Shown: positions 39,329-47,403, numbered from the stretch's first letter. The stretch is 64,000 nucleotides of DNA from Pseudomonas sp. SJZ074 (GCF_007828215.1 NZ_VIUE01000001.1:186001-250000); one strand, 5' to 3'. Program-made: numbers and translations. Notes: generated by a model from the sequence alone, not told the origin.

Positions 39329-39411
39329 GTCTGACTCCCAAGAAAATGGCGACGGATAGCATTCGCAAAACCCGCTCTGGGAATGAGTAAATGACAAACC
39401 CGTTGTGGCAC

Positions 39412-39434
39412 ACACCTGTCATGTTTGACAGTGT
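39412..39434. promoter_or_regulatory. Tc-associated site A: ACACCTG-N7-TGACAG
   Basis: ACACCTG (39412-39418), seven bases, TGACAG (39426-39431), extended to an ACAC(c)TGTCA-tgtt-TGACAGTGT inverted repeat. It lies 84 bp before the first gene of the Tc A operon, almost the same distance as site B before TcB (80 bp). Confidence 0.65.
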
Positions 39435-39580
39435 CGACGGGTGGCAGGACGCGGTGTAAGGCACTGCCGAGTGACTACAACGCCTTGCGCAACGGACTAC
39501 AGATCCGCCAGAATCCGCCGGCTTGTGCGCCTTGGCCTTGCCCCGTAACTTGATTCGCGTCGCTGAAAATCAGTGATCGG

Positions 39581-39780
39581 GTTTAGTCGCCCGGTGGCAA
39601 AGTGGTGCGCACAAGCTTCATCCAGTCGGGTTCCCCTATCCCCGCACTTGATGGTGGCTGTTCGCAGGGCGCCCTCGGGCGCGCCGGGCTTCACTTTTCC
39701 ACCGGTCGACTAACCTGCGTCCAGCCGCCACCCCTCGTTTAGTCGCGAATGGGTGGCAGCCCCATCATGGAAAAGTGAAT
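39581..39780 (+). ncRNA. structured 5' leader of the DUF6124 gene (possible riboregulator)
   Basis: TTCACTTTTCCA (39690-39701) is perfectly complementary to TGGAAAAGTGAA (39768-39779), which ends one base before the ATG and includes the only ribosome-site-like bases. Inside, GCCGCCACCC (39724-39733) pairs with GGGTGGCAGC (39751-39760) with one mismatch. CGACTAA (39707-39713) pairs with TTAGTCG (39739-39745) in the loop of that hairpin, giving a pseudoknot or a switch. The decamer gtttagtcgc occurs twice (39581, 39737). I loosely recall C4-antisense-RNA-like predictions before such genes, but cannot confirm it here. Confidence 0.55.
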
Positions 39781-40149
39781 ATGATCAAACCAACACCCAA
39801 TCCCCCGCACACCGACCCACTCTCCCCCCACGACACCCTCGATCCCGCCAAGCTCGACCAGGCCGCCCAGAGAGCTCTGGACTATTACCTCAAGCCCGAC
39901 AACGACCAGCCCGACCCGAAAACCGCCAAACACCTGGATTACTTCATCGTCGCCCCCGACGCCGACCCTGAAGGCATGCTCGCGCACACCTACGAAACCT
40001 TCTGCTCGGTGAGCACGCTGATTCTTGATTTATCCGAAGATCTGGAAGGAGCCCCGCGCAACCTGGCCCTGGCGATTCACCAGATGGGCGAGATGGGGGT
40101 GTTGTTACTGGAGCGGTTGCTGGATAGCGAAGAGAAGATTCAGCGCTGA
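39781..40149 (+). CDS. DUF6124-family small protein
   Basis: A 122-residue protein, MIKPTPNPPHTDPLSPHDTL, then ARALDYYL-type (AAQRALDYYLKPDNDQ) and a helical C-terminus (LALAIHQMGEMGVLLLERLL). The MIKPTPNPP opening and the L-x-x-AA-x-RALD-x-YL segment are typical of the Pseudomonas DUF6124 family, which occurs in several copies per genome behind a common structured leader. Function unknown. A GTG six bases upstream is in frame, but the ATG at 39781 fits the family. Confidence 0.8.
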   Translation: MIKPTPNPPHTDPLSPHDTLDPAKLDQAAQRALDYYLKPDNDQPDPKTAKHLDYFIVAPDADPEGMLAHTYETFCSVSTLILDLSEDLEGAPRNLALAIHQMGEMGVLLLERLLDSEEKIQR

Positions 40150-40169
40150 AGACCAGGGTTCATGAAGGA

Positions 40170-40262
40170 CCTGTGGGAGCGGGCTTGCTCGCGAAAGCGG
40201 TGGGTCAGTCACTTAACAGGTGACAGACAGAACGCATTCGCGAGCAAGCCCGCTCCCACAAG
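40170..40262. repeat. REPIN downstream of DUF6124
   Basis: ctgtgggagcgggcttgctc (from 40171) and gcgagcaagcccgctcccac (40240-40259) in inverted orientation, between convergent genes. Confidence 0.88.
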
Positions 40263-40329
40263 TGATTTGCGGTGCTTTGTCTAACTCAGCCCGGGCTTGA
40301 AGTACATCTGTAAAAAGTCGGGGATGGCA

Positions 40330-40689
40330 TCAAGCCGAAGCCGGTAATGAATGAAAGCTGAAATACTGCTGCAGCGCGCTGACCAGTTGTCCGTACTCCG
40401 GCGGCGCCCCATGGAGGCTGAAGCCGGCGTCGAAATGCTGTGGCGTCACGTCTTCATGGCACCACAGGCAAGTGGCCTTCAGCTTGATATTCCTCTGCGA
40501 CCCTTCATCGGCGGGGATTTTCAGGTGCAGTTCAAAGTCTGCACCGACCATCAATGGCAACGTACTGATCAGCATCAGGCCATGTTCAGAAAGGTTTCCC
40601 AGATAACCAATAAGCCTGTCGTTGACGCCGTTGAACACTTTCAAGAAGCACGGCAGATCCTGCCGTTCAATCCGACGCTTTTTGTACAT
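40330..40689 (-). CDS. PilZ-domain c-di-GMP-binding protein
   Basis: A 119-residue single-domain protein. The c-di-GMP contacts are present: RRIER (R-x3-R) at residues 5-9 and NLSEHG (D/N-x-S-x2-G) about 25 residues on, followed by the beta-barrel strands (FELHLKIPADEG, IKLKATCLWCHED, HFDAGFSLHG). I recall a PilZ gene (PA4324) at the equivalent place after the DUF58 gene in P. aeruginosa, so the Tc A operon appears inserted between the two. A diguanylate cyclase gene lies 4 kb away. No clear ribosome site before the ATG. Confidence 0.88.
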   Translation of the reverse strand: MYKKRRIERQDLPCFLKVFNGVNDRLIGYLGNLSEHGLMLISTLPLMVGADFELHLKIPADEGSQRNIKLKATCLWCHEDVTPQHFDAGFSLHGAPPEYGQLVSALQQYFSFHSLPASA

Positions 40690-40962
40690 GTCTTGTATCG
40701 CTTTTTCTCAGCCCCAAACAGGGACCTTCCCAATGCTTCGGAACGAGCCCAAGCCAGCCCGCTCTCCCCGATCCCGGTGCCAGACGCTTGCAAGCGCCTT
40801 GAGCCTGTTCCTGCCGGTCACAGGTGTTGCCTCGCGGTTAGAGAGCATGCTCTAGCCACGAGTTGTACAAATATAGCTCAAGCTTGGACAGAAGCCAGTC
40901 CGCAGCGATGCCGCTCCTCGGCTGGGAAACATTCCCAGATGCGGCTTCGCTGCGGGCGGCGA
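40690..40962. other. 273-bp spacer, PilZ gene / lipoprotein gene
   Basis: No supported gene. It holds a perfect AGAGCATGCTCT palindrome at 40842-40853, about 155 bp upstream of the PilZ start, and otherwise only short chance frames. Confidence 0.45.
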
Positions 40963-41337
40963 TCAGAATGCCGTCGGACGGATCGCCGAGGCACTGCGGG
41001 TCGGGTAGTGCCCCAGGCTTTCGAGGGTCTCGAGCCGGGCGCGGGCGCGGAAGGCGTATTCGCTGGTGGGGTATTGCGTGATGATGAACTGGTAGGTCTG
41101 TGCCGCATCGATGAACAGCTTCTGCCGCTCCAGGCACTGGCCGCGCAGCATCGAGACTTCCGGCTGCATATAACGGCGGGCACGGCTGGCGCGGTCGACC
41201 TGGGACAGTTCGAGCATTACCTGGTCGCAATTGCCACGGTCATAGGCCTTGTAGGCCAGGTTCATGTGGTGGTTCATCGACCACCGGGTGCAGCCCGTGA
41301 TGCTCAGGGCCAGGGCAATAAAAAGCACGAATCGCAT
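40963..41337 (-). CDS. small TPR-like lipoprotein
   Basis: A 124-residue protein with a lipoprotein signal: MRFVLFIALALSITGCTRWS, lipobox I-T-G-C at residue 16. The mature part has paired helices typical of tetratricopeptide repeats (AYKAYDRGNCDQVMLELSQV, AAQTYQFIITQYPTSEYAFR). The start follows AGGAGAA. It is divergent from pykA; I recall such a gene beside pykA in other pseudomonads. Possible outer-membrane assembly accessory, not demonstrated. Confidence 0.8.
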   Translation of the reverse strand: MRFVLFIALALSITGCTRWSMNHHMNLAYKAYDRGNCDQVMLELSQVDRASRARRYMQPEVSMLRGQCLERQKLFIDAAQTYQFIITQYPTSEYAFRARARLETLESLGHYPTRSASAIRPTAF

Positions 41338-41588
41338 GGGAAGGTTCTCCTGTCTTGAGCGCTGTATCGGCCTGGGTGGGGAAATCTTCAGCCCTGAACA
41401 GAACCAGAAACTACCTTTGTGGCGAGGGGTATTGTGTCCACAGGGGGGAAATGTGAACACCTGGGAGGCGCAAAAATCTTCGGGAATGTTCATTTCGAAA
41501 AAGAAACGAATAAGTAGTGCACATGAACAATGACTACACCCAAAGACCATAGTAGCCTTCGCTGGCGCTTGAACCTGAGGAGTCTTGC

Positions 41589-43040
41589 ATGTCCGTCCGT
41601 CGCACCAAAATCGTCGCTACCCTTGGCCCGGCCAGTCATTCGCCGGAAGTTCTCGAACAGCTGATTCTGGCTGGCCTGGACGTTGCCCGCCTGAACTTTT
41701 CCCACGGTACCCCCGACGAGCACAAGGCTCGTGCCAAGCTGGTGCGCGACCTCGCCGCCAAGCACGGCCGCTTCGTTGCCCTGCTGGGCGACCTGCAAGG
41801 CCCCAAGATCCGTATCGCCAAATTCGCCAACAAGCGCATCGAGCTGAAGATCGGTGACACCTTCACCTTCTCCACCAGCCATCCGCTGACCGAAGGCAAC
41901 CAGCAGGTGGTCGGCATCGACTACCCGGACCTGGTCAAGGATTGCGGCGTGGGCGACGAGCTGCTGCTCGACGACGGTCGCGTGGTCATGCGTGTCGACA
42001 CCGCCACTGCCACCGAACTGGTCTGCACCGTGACCATTGGCGGCCCGCTGTCGGACCATAAAGGCATCAACCGCCGCGGCGGCGGCCTGACGGCACCGGC
42101 CCTGACCGACAAGGACAAGGCCGATATCAAGCTGGCCGCGGAAATGGAAGTCGACTACCTGGCTGTGTCCTTTCCCCGCGACGCCGCCGACATGGAATAC
42201 GCCCGTCAGCTGCGCGACGAAGCCGGCGGTACCGCCTGGCTGGTGGCGAAGATCGAACGCGCCGAAGCCGTGGCCGACGACGAAACCCTCGACGGCCTGA
42301 TCAAGGCGTCCGATGCCGTGATGGTGGCCCGTGGCGACCTCGGCGTGGAAATCGGCGATGCCGAGCTGGTGGGCATCCAGAAGAAGATCATCCTGCACGC
42401 ACGCCGTCACAATAAAGCGGTGATCGTGGCGACCCAGATGATGGAGTCGATGATCCAGAACCCGATGCCGACCCGCGCCGAAGTGTCCGACGTAGCCAAC
42501 GCCGTGCTCGACTACACCGACGCCGTGATGCTCTCGGCCGAAAGCGCCGCCGGCCAATACCCGCTCGAAGCGGTGCAGGCCATGGCACGCATCTGTGTGG
42601 GTGCCGAAAAACACCCTACCGGCAAGACCTCCAGCCATCGCATCGGCAAGACTTTCGAACGCTGCGACGAGAGCATTGCCCTGGCGACGATGTACACCGC
42701 CAACCACTTCCCGGGCGTGAAGGCGATCATCGCCCTGACCGAAAGTGGCTATACGCCGCTGATCATGTCGCGCATCCGTTCTTCGGTGCCGATCTACGCG
42801 TTCTCCCCGCACCGCGAAACCCAGGCCCGTGCCGCCATGTTCCGTGGCGTCTACACCGTGCCGTTCGACCCGGCCGCCCTGCAACCGGGCGAAGTCAGCC
42901 AGGCGGCGGTCGATGAGTTGGTCAAGCGCGGCGTGGTGCAGACCGGCGACTGGGTCATCCTGACCAAGGGCGACAGCTACCACACCATCGGCGGTACCAA
43001 CGGGATGAAAATCCTGCACGTCGGCGACCCGATGGTCTGA
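41589..43040 (+). CDS. pykA: pyruvate kinase (PykA type)
   Basis: A 483-residue enzyme that converts phosphoenolpyruvate and ADP to pyruvate and ATP. Seen are the N-terminal RRTKIVATLGPAS, the substrate site NFSHG, the catalytic lysine in WLVAKIERAEA, the metal-binding MVARGDLGVEI, and the signature VMLSAESAAGQYP. The C-terminal allosteric domain is complete. Start ATG 41589 after GAGGAG-like bases (cctgaggagt). A hairpin terminator follows. Confidence 0.96.
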   Translation: MSVRRTKIVATLGPASHSPEVLEQLILAGLDVARLNFSHGTPDEHKARAKLVRDLAAKHGRFVALLGDLQGPKIRIAKFANKRIELKIGDTFTFSTSHPLTEGNQQVVGIDYPDLVKDCGVGDELLLDDGRVVMRVDTATATELVCTVTIGGPLSDHKGINRRGGGLTAPALTDKDKADIKLAAEMEVDYLAVSFPRDAADMEYARQLRDEAGGTAWLVAKIERAEAVADDETLDGLIKASDAVMVARGDLGVEIGDAELVGIQKKIILHARRHNKAVIVATQMMESMIQNPMPTRAEVSDVANAVLDYTDAVMLSAESAAGQYPLEAVQAMARICVGAEKHPTGKTSSHRIGKTFERCDESIALATMYTANHFPGVKAIIALTESGYTPLIMSRIRSSVPIYAFSPHRETQARAAMFRGVYTVPFDPAALQPGEVSQAAVDELVKRGVVQTGDWVILTKGDSYHTIGGTNGMKILHVGDPMV

Positions 43041-43061
43041 GTACCCGGTTGCTGAAATAAG

Positions 43062-43096
43062 AAAGCCCTGCCATGTGGATGGTGGGGCTTTTTTAT
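43062..43096 (+). terminator. pykA terminator
   Basis: aagccctgccat and atggtggggctt form a stem with two imperfections around the loop gtgg, followed by a run of seven T. Confidence 0.85.
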
Positions 43097-43128
43097 TTCT
43101 GTCTTCAGGGGTGGGATGGCTGTTCGGA

Positions 43129-43226
43129 CCTCATCGCGAGCAGGCTCGCACACAGGGGCCTTCAGTGGACACAAGTTTTCTGTTCACAGCGGACCATTGT
43201 GGGAGCGAGCCTGCTCGCGATGAGGC
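43129..43226. repeat. REPIN between pykA and ferredoxin reductase genes
   Basis: catcgcgagcaggctcgc (43132-43149) and gtgggagcgagcctgctcgc (43199-43218) face each other across ~50 bp. Confidence 0.85.
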
Positions 43227-43247
43227 CCTAACAGCCACCACAAAAAC

Positions 43248-44183
43248 TCAACCCCGGCTAAGAAACACATCCGCCAACAGTTGGTTACGCGGCAACCCCG
43301 CCAGGTACAAGCGCTTGGCAAAAGCCTCGACCCGCTCGGGATGGCCGCAGGCCAGGGCCAGGGTCTGCCGGGACGTTAGCCGCAGTTTCGCCAGCGCCGA
43401 TGGCGCTTCGGCCGAGGTCAGCAACTCGACGGTGAGGTTCTGGTGCTTGGCCGCCAGCGCTGCCAAGGGCTTGTCCAGATAATGTCCCGCCGTGTCATGA
43501 GCGACATGCACAAGATGAATCGGCCCTCGATGCTGCTGGCGCAGAGCCTCGCGCAGGATGCCGAACAACGGCCCCAATCCGGTACCGCCAGCCAGCAGCC
43601 ACAGTGGCTTGTCGTGCCAGGCGGGATCGTAATGCAGCGCACCGCCGCGCAGTTCGCCCAGGCGGATGGGCTCCCCCACGTTCAGGGAGCGAGCCCTGTC
43701 GACAAATTGTCCGGGCTGGCGGCAGTCGAGGTGAAACTCCAGGAAACGGTCTTCCTCCGGCAGGCTTGCCAGGGAATAAGGCCGGGCGACATCGCCGAGC
43801 CACAGCACCAGGTGTTGCCCGGCCTGGTAACGCAGCGCCCGTTCAGGAGTGACGCGCAAACGCAGCACGTCGGGGCCCAACCAATCCGCCGCCACTACCT
43901 GGGCCGCCTGGCCGTCGCGTTGCGGGTCGAACGTGTGGACCTGCACATCCTCGACCACCTGGCATTGGCAGGCCAACCGCCAGCCCTGATCGCGCTGTGC
44001 CGGGCTCAGGGCATCGGGCCGAGCGTCGCGCACATCACCGCCGGTGCATTGCACCAGGCAGGCGTGACAACTGCCGGCGCGGCAACTGTAGGGCACCGGC
44101 ACCCCGGACTGATTCAACGCGTCCAACAGGTTACTGCCGGGCGCGACGGTCCATTGCCGGCCGGCGACCGTCAGCTCAGGCAT
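43248..44183 (-). CDS. 2Fe-2S ferredoxin / FAD-NAD(P) reductase
   Basis: A 311-residue electron-transfer protein. Residues 1-90 are a plant-type ferredoxin domain, MPELTVAGRQWTVAPG, with YSCRAGSCHACLVQC (C-x4-C-x2-C) and the fourth cysteine in RLACQC. The FNR-type part follows, with the FAD motif ARPYSLAS and the NAD(P) site LLAGGTGLGPLFGIL. The start at 44183 overlaps the diguanylate cyclase stop by 8 bp, so the two genes are co-transcribed. Equivalent to PA4331 by synteny as I recall. Its redox partner is unknown. Confidence 0.9.
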   Translation of the reverse strand: MPELTVAGRQWTVAPGSNLLDALNQSGVPVPYSCRAGSCHACLVQCTGGDVRDARPDALSPAQRDQGWRLACQCQVVEDVQVHTFDPQRDGQAAQVVAADWLGPDVLRLRVTPERALRYQAGQHLVLWLGDVARPYSLASLPEEDRFLEFHLDCRQPGQFVDRARSLNVGEPIRLGELRGGALHYDPAWHDKPLWLLAGGTGLGPLFGILREALRQQHRGPIHLVHVAHDTAGHYLDKPLAALAAKHQNLTVELLTSAEAPSALAKLRLTSRQTLALACGHPERVEAFAKRLYLAGLPRNQLLADVFLSRG

Positions 44184-45297
44184 CGACACTCTCCCAGGCG
44201 GCGGCACATCGATTCCGGCCGTCTCGCTTGGCACGGTACAAGGCCTGGTCGGCACGTTGCAATGCGCTGTCCAGGTCATCGTCCATTTCCAACAGTGTCA
44301 TGCCCGCCGACAGGCTGAGAGGCCCCACCCGTAGACCGGTCAACTCGACGCCGGCAAACGCCAGGCGCAGCCGCTCGCAACAAGCGGTCAGGCGCGCGGG
44401 GTCACAGGCGGGCAGGAGCATGACGAACTCTTCGCCGCCATAGCGCGCCAGCACGTCGCCTTCGCGCAGGCAGGATGTGGCAACGCTGGCGAAGGCCTGG
44501 AGCACCTGATCGCCGGCGGCGTGGCCATGCAAGTCGTTGATGCGCTTGAAATGGTCAAGATCGATCAAGGCCAGGCCATGGGCCATGTCAGGCTTGAGCG
44601 TATTGAGTTCACGGGACGCCAGGCGCAGGAAATGCCGGCGATTGAACAGGCCGGTCAGTTCATCGGTGGCCACCAGGTCTTCGAGCTGGCGCATCATGCC
44701 GCGCAGGGTGTCCTGGTGCGCCTGCAAGGCAAAGCGCCGCTGACGCATGCGCTGGCGCGACGTCTGGACATAGCGGGCGTACAGCACCAGCCATACCAGC
44801 ACGATAAACAGCACACACACCTGCAAGCCGGCCAGCGTGGGGTCAGAGAGCCGGAAGAACCAGGCGTCCCACAAGGTGAGGCCGGTGAAACTGAAGAACA
44901 CCAGCATCGCACAACGCACAAAGGCATGGCGGGACAGGTGAAACAGCCCGAATAGCAGGATCAGTACATAGAAGACCAGGAACAGGCCCCGGGCCTGGTC
45001 CAGGTGCCCCATCATCCAGGTCTGCCAGCCCAGGCCGATCAGGACTTGCACTTCCGTGAGGCTGGGGTCGGCGAACCGCAGGTTGCGACCGCTGATGAAC
45101 ACTGCGAACAGCGCCCCCTGGCACAGCACCACCAAAGCGCTGCCAATGATGACGCCGCGTAACGAATCGAGGTAATGCCCACTGAAAAATGCCAGCCACA
45201 GCAACACCAGCGCCAGCGCGTAAGTCGCGGCCGCCAGAGCGAAGCGTTTGAGCAGGAGACGTTGAATGGCGTTATGGGTCAATCGTTGACTCACCAT
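44176..45297 (-). CDS. membrane-bound diguanylate cyclase (SadC-like)
   Basis: A 373-residue protein. About six N-terminal membrane helices (YALALVLLWLAFFSGHYL, GLFLVFYVLILLFGLFHL) are followed by a GGDEF domain with the active-site YGGEEF and an intact inhibitory I-site, REGD, five residues before it. Both indicate an active, feedback-inhibited c-di-GMP synthase. Synteny next to fumarase and a ferredoxin reductase matches sadC (PA4332) from memory. Start uncertain: ATG 45297 (MVSQRLTHNAIQRLLL) has no ribosome site; TTG 45378 is an in-frame alternative. The PilZ protein encoded nearby is a possible receptor. Confidence 0.88.
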   Translation of the reverse strand: MVSQRLTHNAIQRLLLKRFALAAATYALALVLLWLAFFSGHYLDSLRGVIIGSALVVLCQGALFAVFISGRNLRFADPSLTEVQVLIGLGWQTWMMGHLDQARGLFLVFYVLILLFGLFHLSRHAFVRCAMLVFFSFTGLTLWDAWFFRLSDPTLAGLQVCVLFIVLVWLVLYARYVQTSRQRMRQRRFALQAHQDTLRGMMRQLEDLVATDELTGLFNRRHFLRLASRELNTLKPDMAHGLALIDLDHFKRINDLHGHAAGDQVLQAFASVATSCLREGDVLARYGGEEFVMLLPACDPARLTACCERLRLAFAGVELTGLRVGPLSLSAGMTLLEMDDDLDSALQRADQALYRAKRDGRNRCAAAWESVDA

Positions 45298-45454
45298 GGG
45301 AAAGGAAACTGACAGGAGGCGTCCTACGCTACAGGCCAGACGCCACTTTAGTGGCGTGTAGGACAAATGACCATTCAATTCTGGAGCAGAAAAATGGCGT
45401 CAAAGCAATGGCCCGGATTGACGCAGGGGTTTCTTGCTCGACGCCCCCCCCACT

Positions 45455-45520
45455 TGGGCTGAGGGATTTATCTGTGGCGAGGGGATTCATCCCCTCGCCA
45501 CAGATAAATCCCTCAGCCCA
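45455..45520. repeat. 31-bp perfect inverted repeat (long form of the TGTGGCGAGGGGAT REP)
   Basis: The left arm 45455-45485 (starting tgggctgagggatttatctg) and the right arm 45490-45520 are exact reverse complements with only ttca between them. Its core tgtggcgagggga is the second REP class of this window. Confidence 0.92.
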
Positions 45521-45632
45521 GATTAATCCCCTCGCCACAGGGCAGCTCGCTCCCACAGGGTGTCCGCCTGCGATATACTGCCGCGCCTTTTTAGCGTCGC
45601 GCCAGCATGCCCGGCGTGCCTTGACCTGAAGG

Positions 45633-45723
45633 TCAGCTGCAAGCCGCAAGCTCCAAGCGACAAGCTCAGAGCAGTACGCATACTGCTTCAGCTTGCTGCT
45701 CGAAGCTTGCGGCTTGAAGCTGC
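45633..45723. repeat. third palindromic repeat family, upstream of fumarase
   Basis: cagctgcaagccgcaagctc at its left end and gcttgcggcttgaagctgcc at its right end are inverted copies around a region of further agctt/aagct palindromes. It ends 38 bp before the fumarase start, so it is close to or inside the 5' leader. Confidence 0.65.
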
Positions 45724-45761
45724 CTTATAGAATGTTCCCGTTTTAGAGAGGAGCGCGACTC

Positions 45762-47285
45762 ATGACCGTGATCAAGCAAGACGACCTGATTCAGAGCGTT
45801 GCCGACGCCCTGCAGTTCATTTCCTATTACCACCCCGTGGACTTCATCCAGGCGATGCACGAAGCCTACCTGCGCGAAGAATCGCCGGCGGCCCGTGACT
45901 CCATGGCGCAGATCCTGATCAACTCGCGCATGTGCGCCACCGGCCATCGGCCGATCTGCCAGGACACCGGCATCGTGACCGTGTTCGTACGGGCGGGCAT
46001 GGACGTGCGCTGGGACGGCGCGACCATGAGCCTGGACGACATGATCAACGAGGGCGTGCGTCGCGCCTACAACCTGCCGGAAAACGTCCTGCGCGCCTCC
46101 ATCCTGGCCGACCCGGCGGGTGCGCGCAAAAACACCAAGGACAACACCCCGGCGGTCATCCACTACTCCATCGTCCCGGGCAACACCGTGGAAGTGGACG
46201 TGGCGGCCAAGGGCGGCGGCTCCGAGAACAAGTCGAAAATGGCCATGCTCAACCCGTCCGACTCCATCGTCGACTGGGTGCTCAAGACCGTTCCGACCAT
46301 GGGTGCCGGCTGGTGCCCTCCGGGCATGCTCGGCATCGGCATCGGCGGCACCGCCGAGAAGGCCGCGGTCATGGCCAAAGAAGTGTTGATGGAATCCATC
46401 GACATTCATGAGCTCAAGGCCCGCGGTCCGCAGAACCGCATCGAAGAAATGCGCCTGGAGCTGTTCGAGAAGGTCAACCAGCTGGGCATCGGCGCCCAGG
46501 GCCTGGGTGGCCTGACCACGGTGCTCGACGTGAAGATCATGGATTACCCGACCCACGCCGCCTCCCTGCCGGTGTGCATGATCCCCAACTGCGCCGCCAC
46601 CCGTCACGCCCATTTCGTGCTGGACGGTTCGGGCCCTGCCGAGCTGCAAGCGCCACCGCTGGACGCCTACCCGGAAATCGTCTGGGAAGCCGGCCCGTCG
46701 GCTCGTCGCGTGAACCTCGACACCCTGACCCCGGAAGAAGTGCAGAGCTGGAAACCGGGCGAAACCGTGCTGCTCAACGGCAAGATGCTCACCGGTCGCG
46801 ACGCGGCGCACAAGCGCATGGTCGAGATGCTGAACAAGGGTGAAACCCTGCCGGTGGACCTCAAGGGACGCTTCATCTATTACGTGGGCCCGGTCGACCC
46901 GGTAGGCGACGAAGTGGTTGGCCCGGCCGGTCCGACCACCGCCACGCGGATGGATAAATTCACCCGCCAGATCCTCGAACAGACCGGCCTGCTGGGCATG
47001 ATCGGCAAATCCGAGCGTGGCCCGACGGCTATCGAAGCGATCAAGGACAACAAGGCCGTCTACCTGATGGCCGTTGGCGGCGCCGCATACCTGGTGGCTC
47101 AGGCGATTCGCAAGTCCAAGGTCCTGGCATTCGCCGAACTGGGCATGGAAGCGATCTACGAGTTCGAGGTCAAGGACATGCCGGTGACCGTTGCGGTCGA
47201 CAGCAAGGGCGAGTCGGTGCATATCACCGGCCCAGCCATCTGGCAGAAGAAGATCAGTGACAGCCTGGCGGTAGAAGTGCAGTAA
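45762..47285 (+). CDS. class I fumarate hydratase (4Fe-4S)
   Basis: A 507-residue iron-sulfur fumarase that interconverts fumarate and malate. Features: HRPICQDTGIVTVFV with a cluster cysteine, KDNTPAVIHYSIVPG, GWCPPGMLGIGIGGTAEKAA, CMIPNCAATRHAHFVLDGSG, and in the C-terminal beta domain YYVGPVDPVGDEVVGPAGPT. GAGGAG lies upstream of ATG 45762. A strong terminator follows, directly after which the Tc B/C genes begin. Confidence 0.95.
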   Translation: MTVIKQDDLIQSVADALQFISYYHPVDFIQAMHEAYLREESPAARDSMAQILINSRMCATGHRPICQDTGIVTVFVRAGMDVRWDGATMSLDDMINEGVRRAYNLPENVLRASILADPAGARKNTKDNTPAVIHYSIVPGNTVEVDVAAKGGGSENKSKMAMLNPSDSIVDWVLKTVPTMGAGWCPPGMLGIGIGGTAEKAAVMAKEVLMESIDIHELKARGPQNRIEEMRLELFEKVNQLGIGAQGLGGLTTVLDVKIMDYPTHAASLPVCMIPNCAATRHAHFVLDGSGPAELQAPPLDAYPEIVWEAGPSARRVNLDTLTPEEVQSWKPGETVLLNGKMLTGRDAAHKRMVEMLNKGETLPVDLKGRFIYYVGPVDPVGDEVVGPAGPTTATRMDKFTRQILEQTGLLGMIGKSERGPTAIEAIKDNKAVYLMAVGGAAYLVAQAIRKSKVLAFAELGMEAIYEFEVKDMPVTVAVDSKGESVHITGPAIWQKKISDSLAVEVQ

Positions 47286-47303
47286 CCGGCACCTTCGCAC
47301 CGT

Positions 47304-47342
47304 TAAAAGGCCGGTGGGCGACAAGCCCACTGGCCTTTTTTG
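47304..47342 (+). terminator. fumarase terminator
   Basis: aaaggccggtgggc and gcccactggccttt pair (one mismatch) around gaca-type loop bases and end in a T-run. It insulates the Tc B/C genes from fumarase transcription. Confidence 0.92.
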
Positions 47343-47381
47343 TTGCGCGCTGGAACGCCTACCACTTATCGGCCTGCTCGC

Positions 47382-47403
47382 ACACCTGTCGGATCTGACA
47401 GGT
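47382..47403. promoter_or_regulatory. Tc-associated site B: ACACCTG-N7-TGACAG
   Basis: ACACCTG at 47382-47388 and TGACAG at 47396-47401; the core ACCTGTC-ggatct-GACAGGT (47384-47403) is a palindrome with a single mismatched pair. It lies between the fumarase terminator and TcB, 80 bp before the TcB start. Confidence 0.68.

Larger units (their letters stand above)
39329..39780. other. 452-bp divergent region: Tc A operon promoter and DUF6124 leader
   Basis: The left part carries Tc-associated site A. From about 39580 rightward the sequence is a highly structured leader for the DUF6124 gene, described separately. A minus-strand 65-codon frame (39497-39694) lies in the structured part and is not believed to be a gene. 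Confidence 0.6.
45298..45761. other. 464-bp region upstream of fumarase, packed with palindromes
   Basis: Contains the 31-bp perfect hairpin at 45455-45520, a further REP half (45521-45560) and a different palindromic repeat at 45633-45723, then the fumarase ribosome site gagaggag. No gene is supported; frames here (for example 45351-45629) read through the repeats. Confidence 0.6.

Noticed and set aside
39497..39694. 65-codon minus-strand frame in the Tc/DUF6124 intergenic region
   Set aside because: It lies in the self-complementary leader, has no ribosome site and a biased arginine-rich composition.
40838..41230. 130-codon frame antisense-shifted over the lipoprotein gene
   Set aside because: It is a shadow of the lipoprotein frame, which has a clear lipobox and ribosome site.
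45351..45629. 92-codon frame upstream of fumarase
   Set aside because: It reads through two arms of a perfect palindrome and REP sequence; no coding character.
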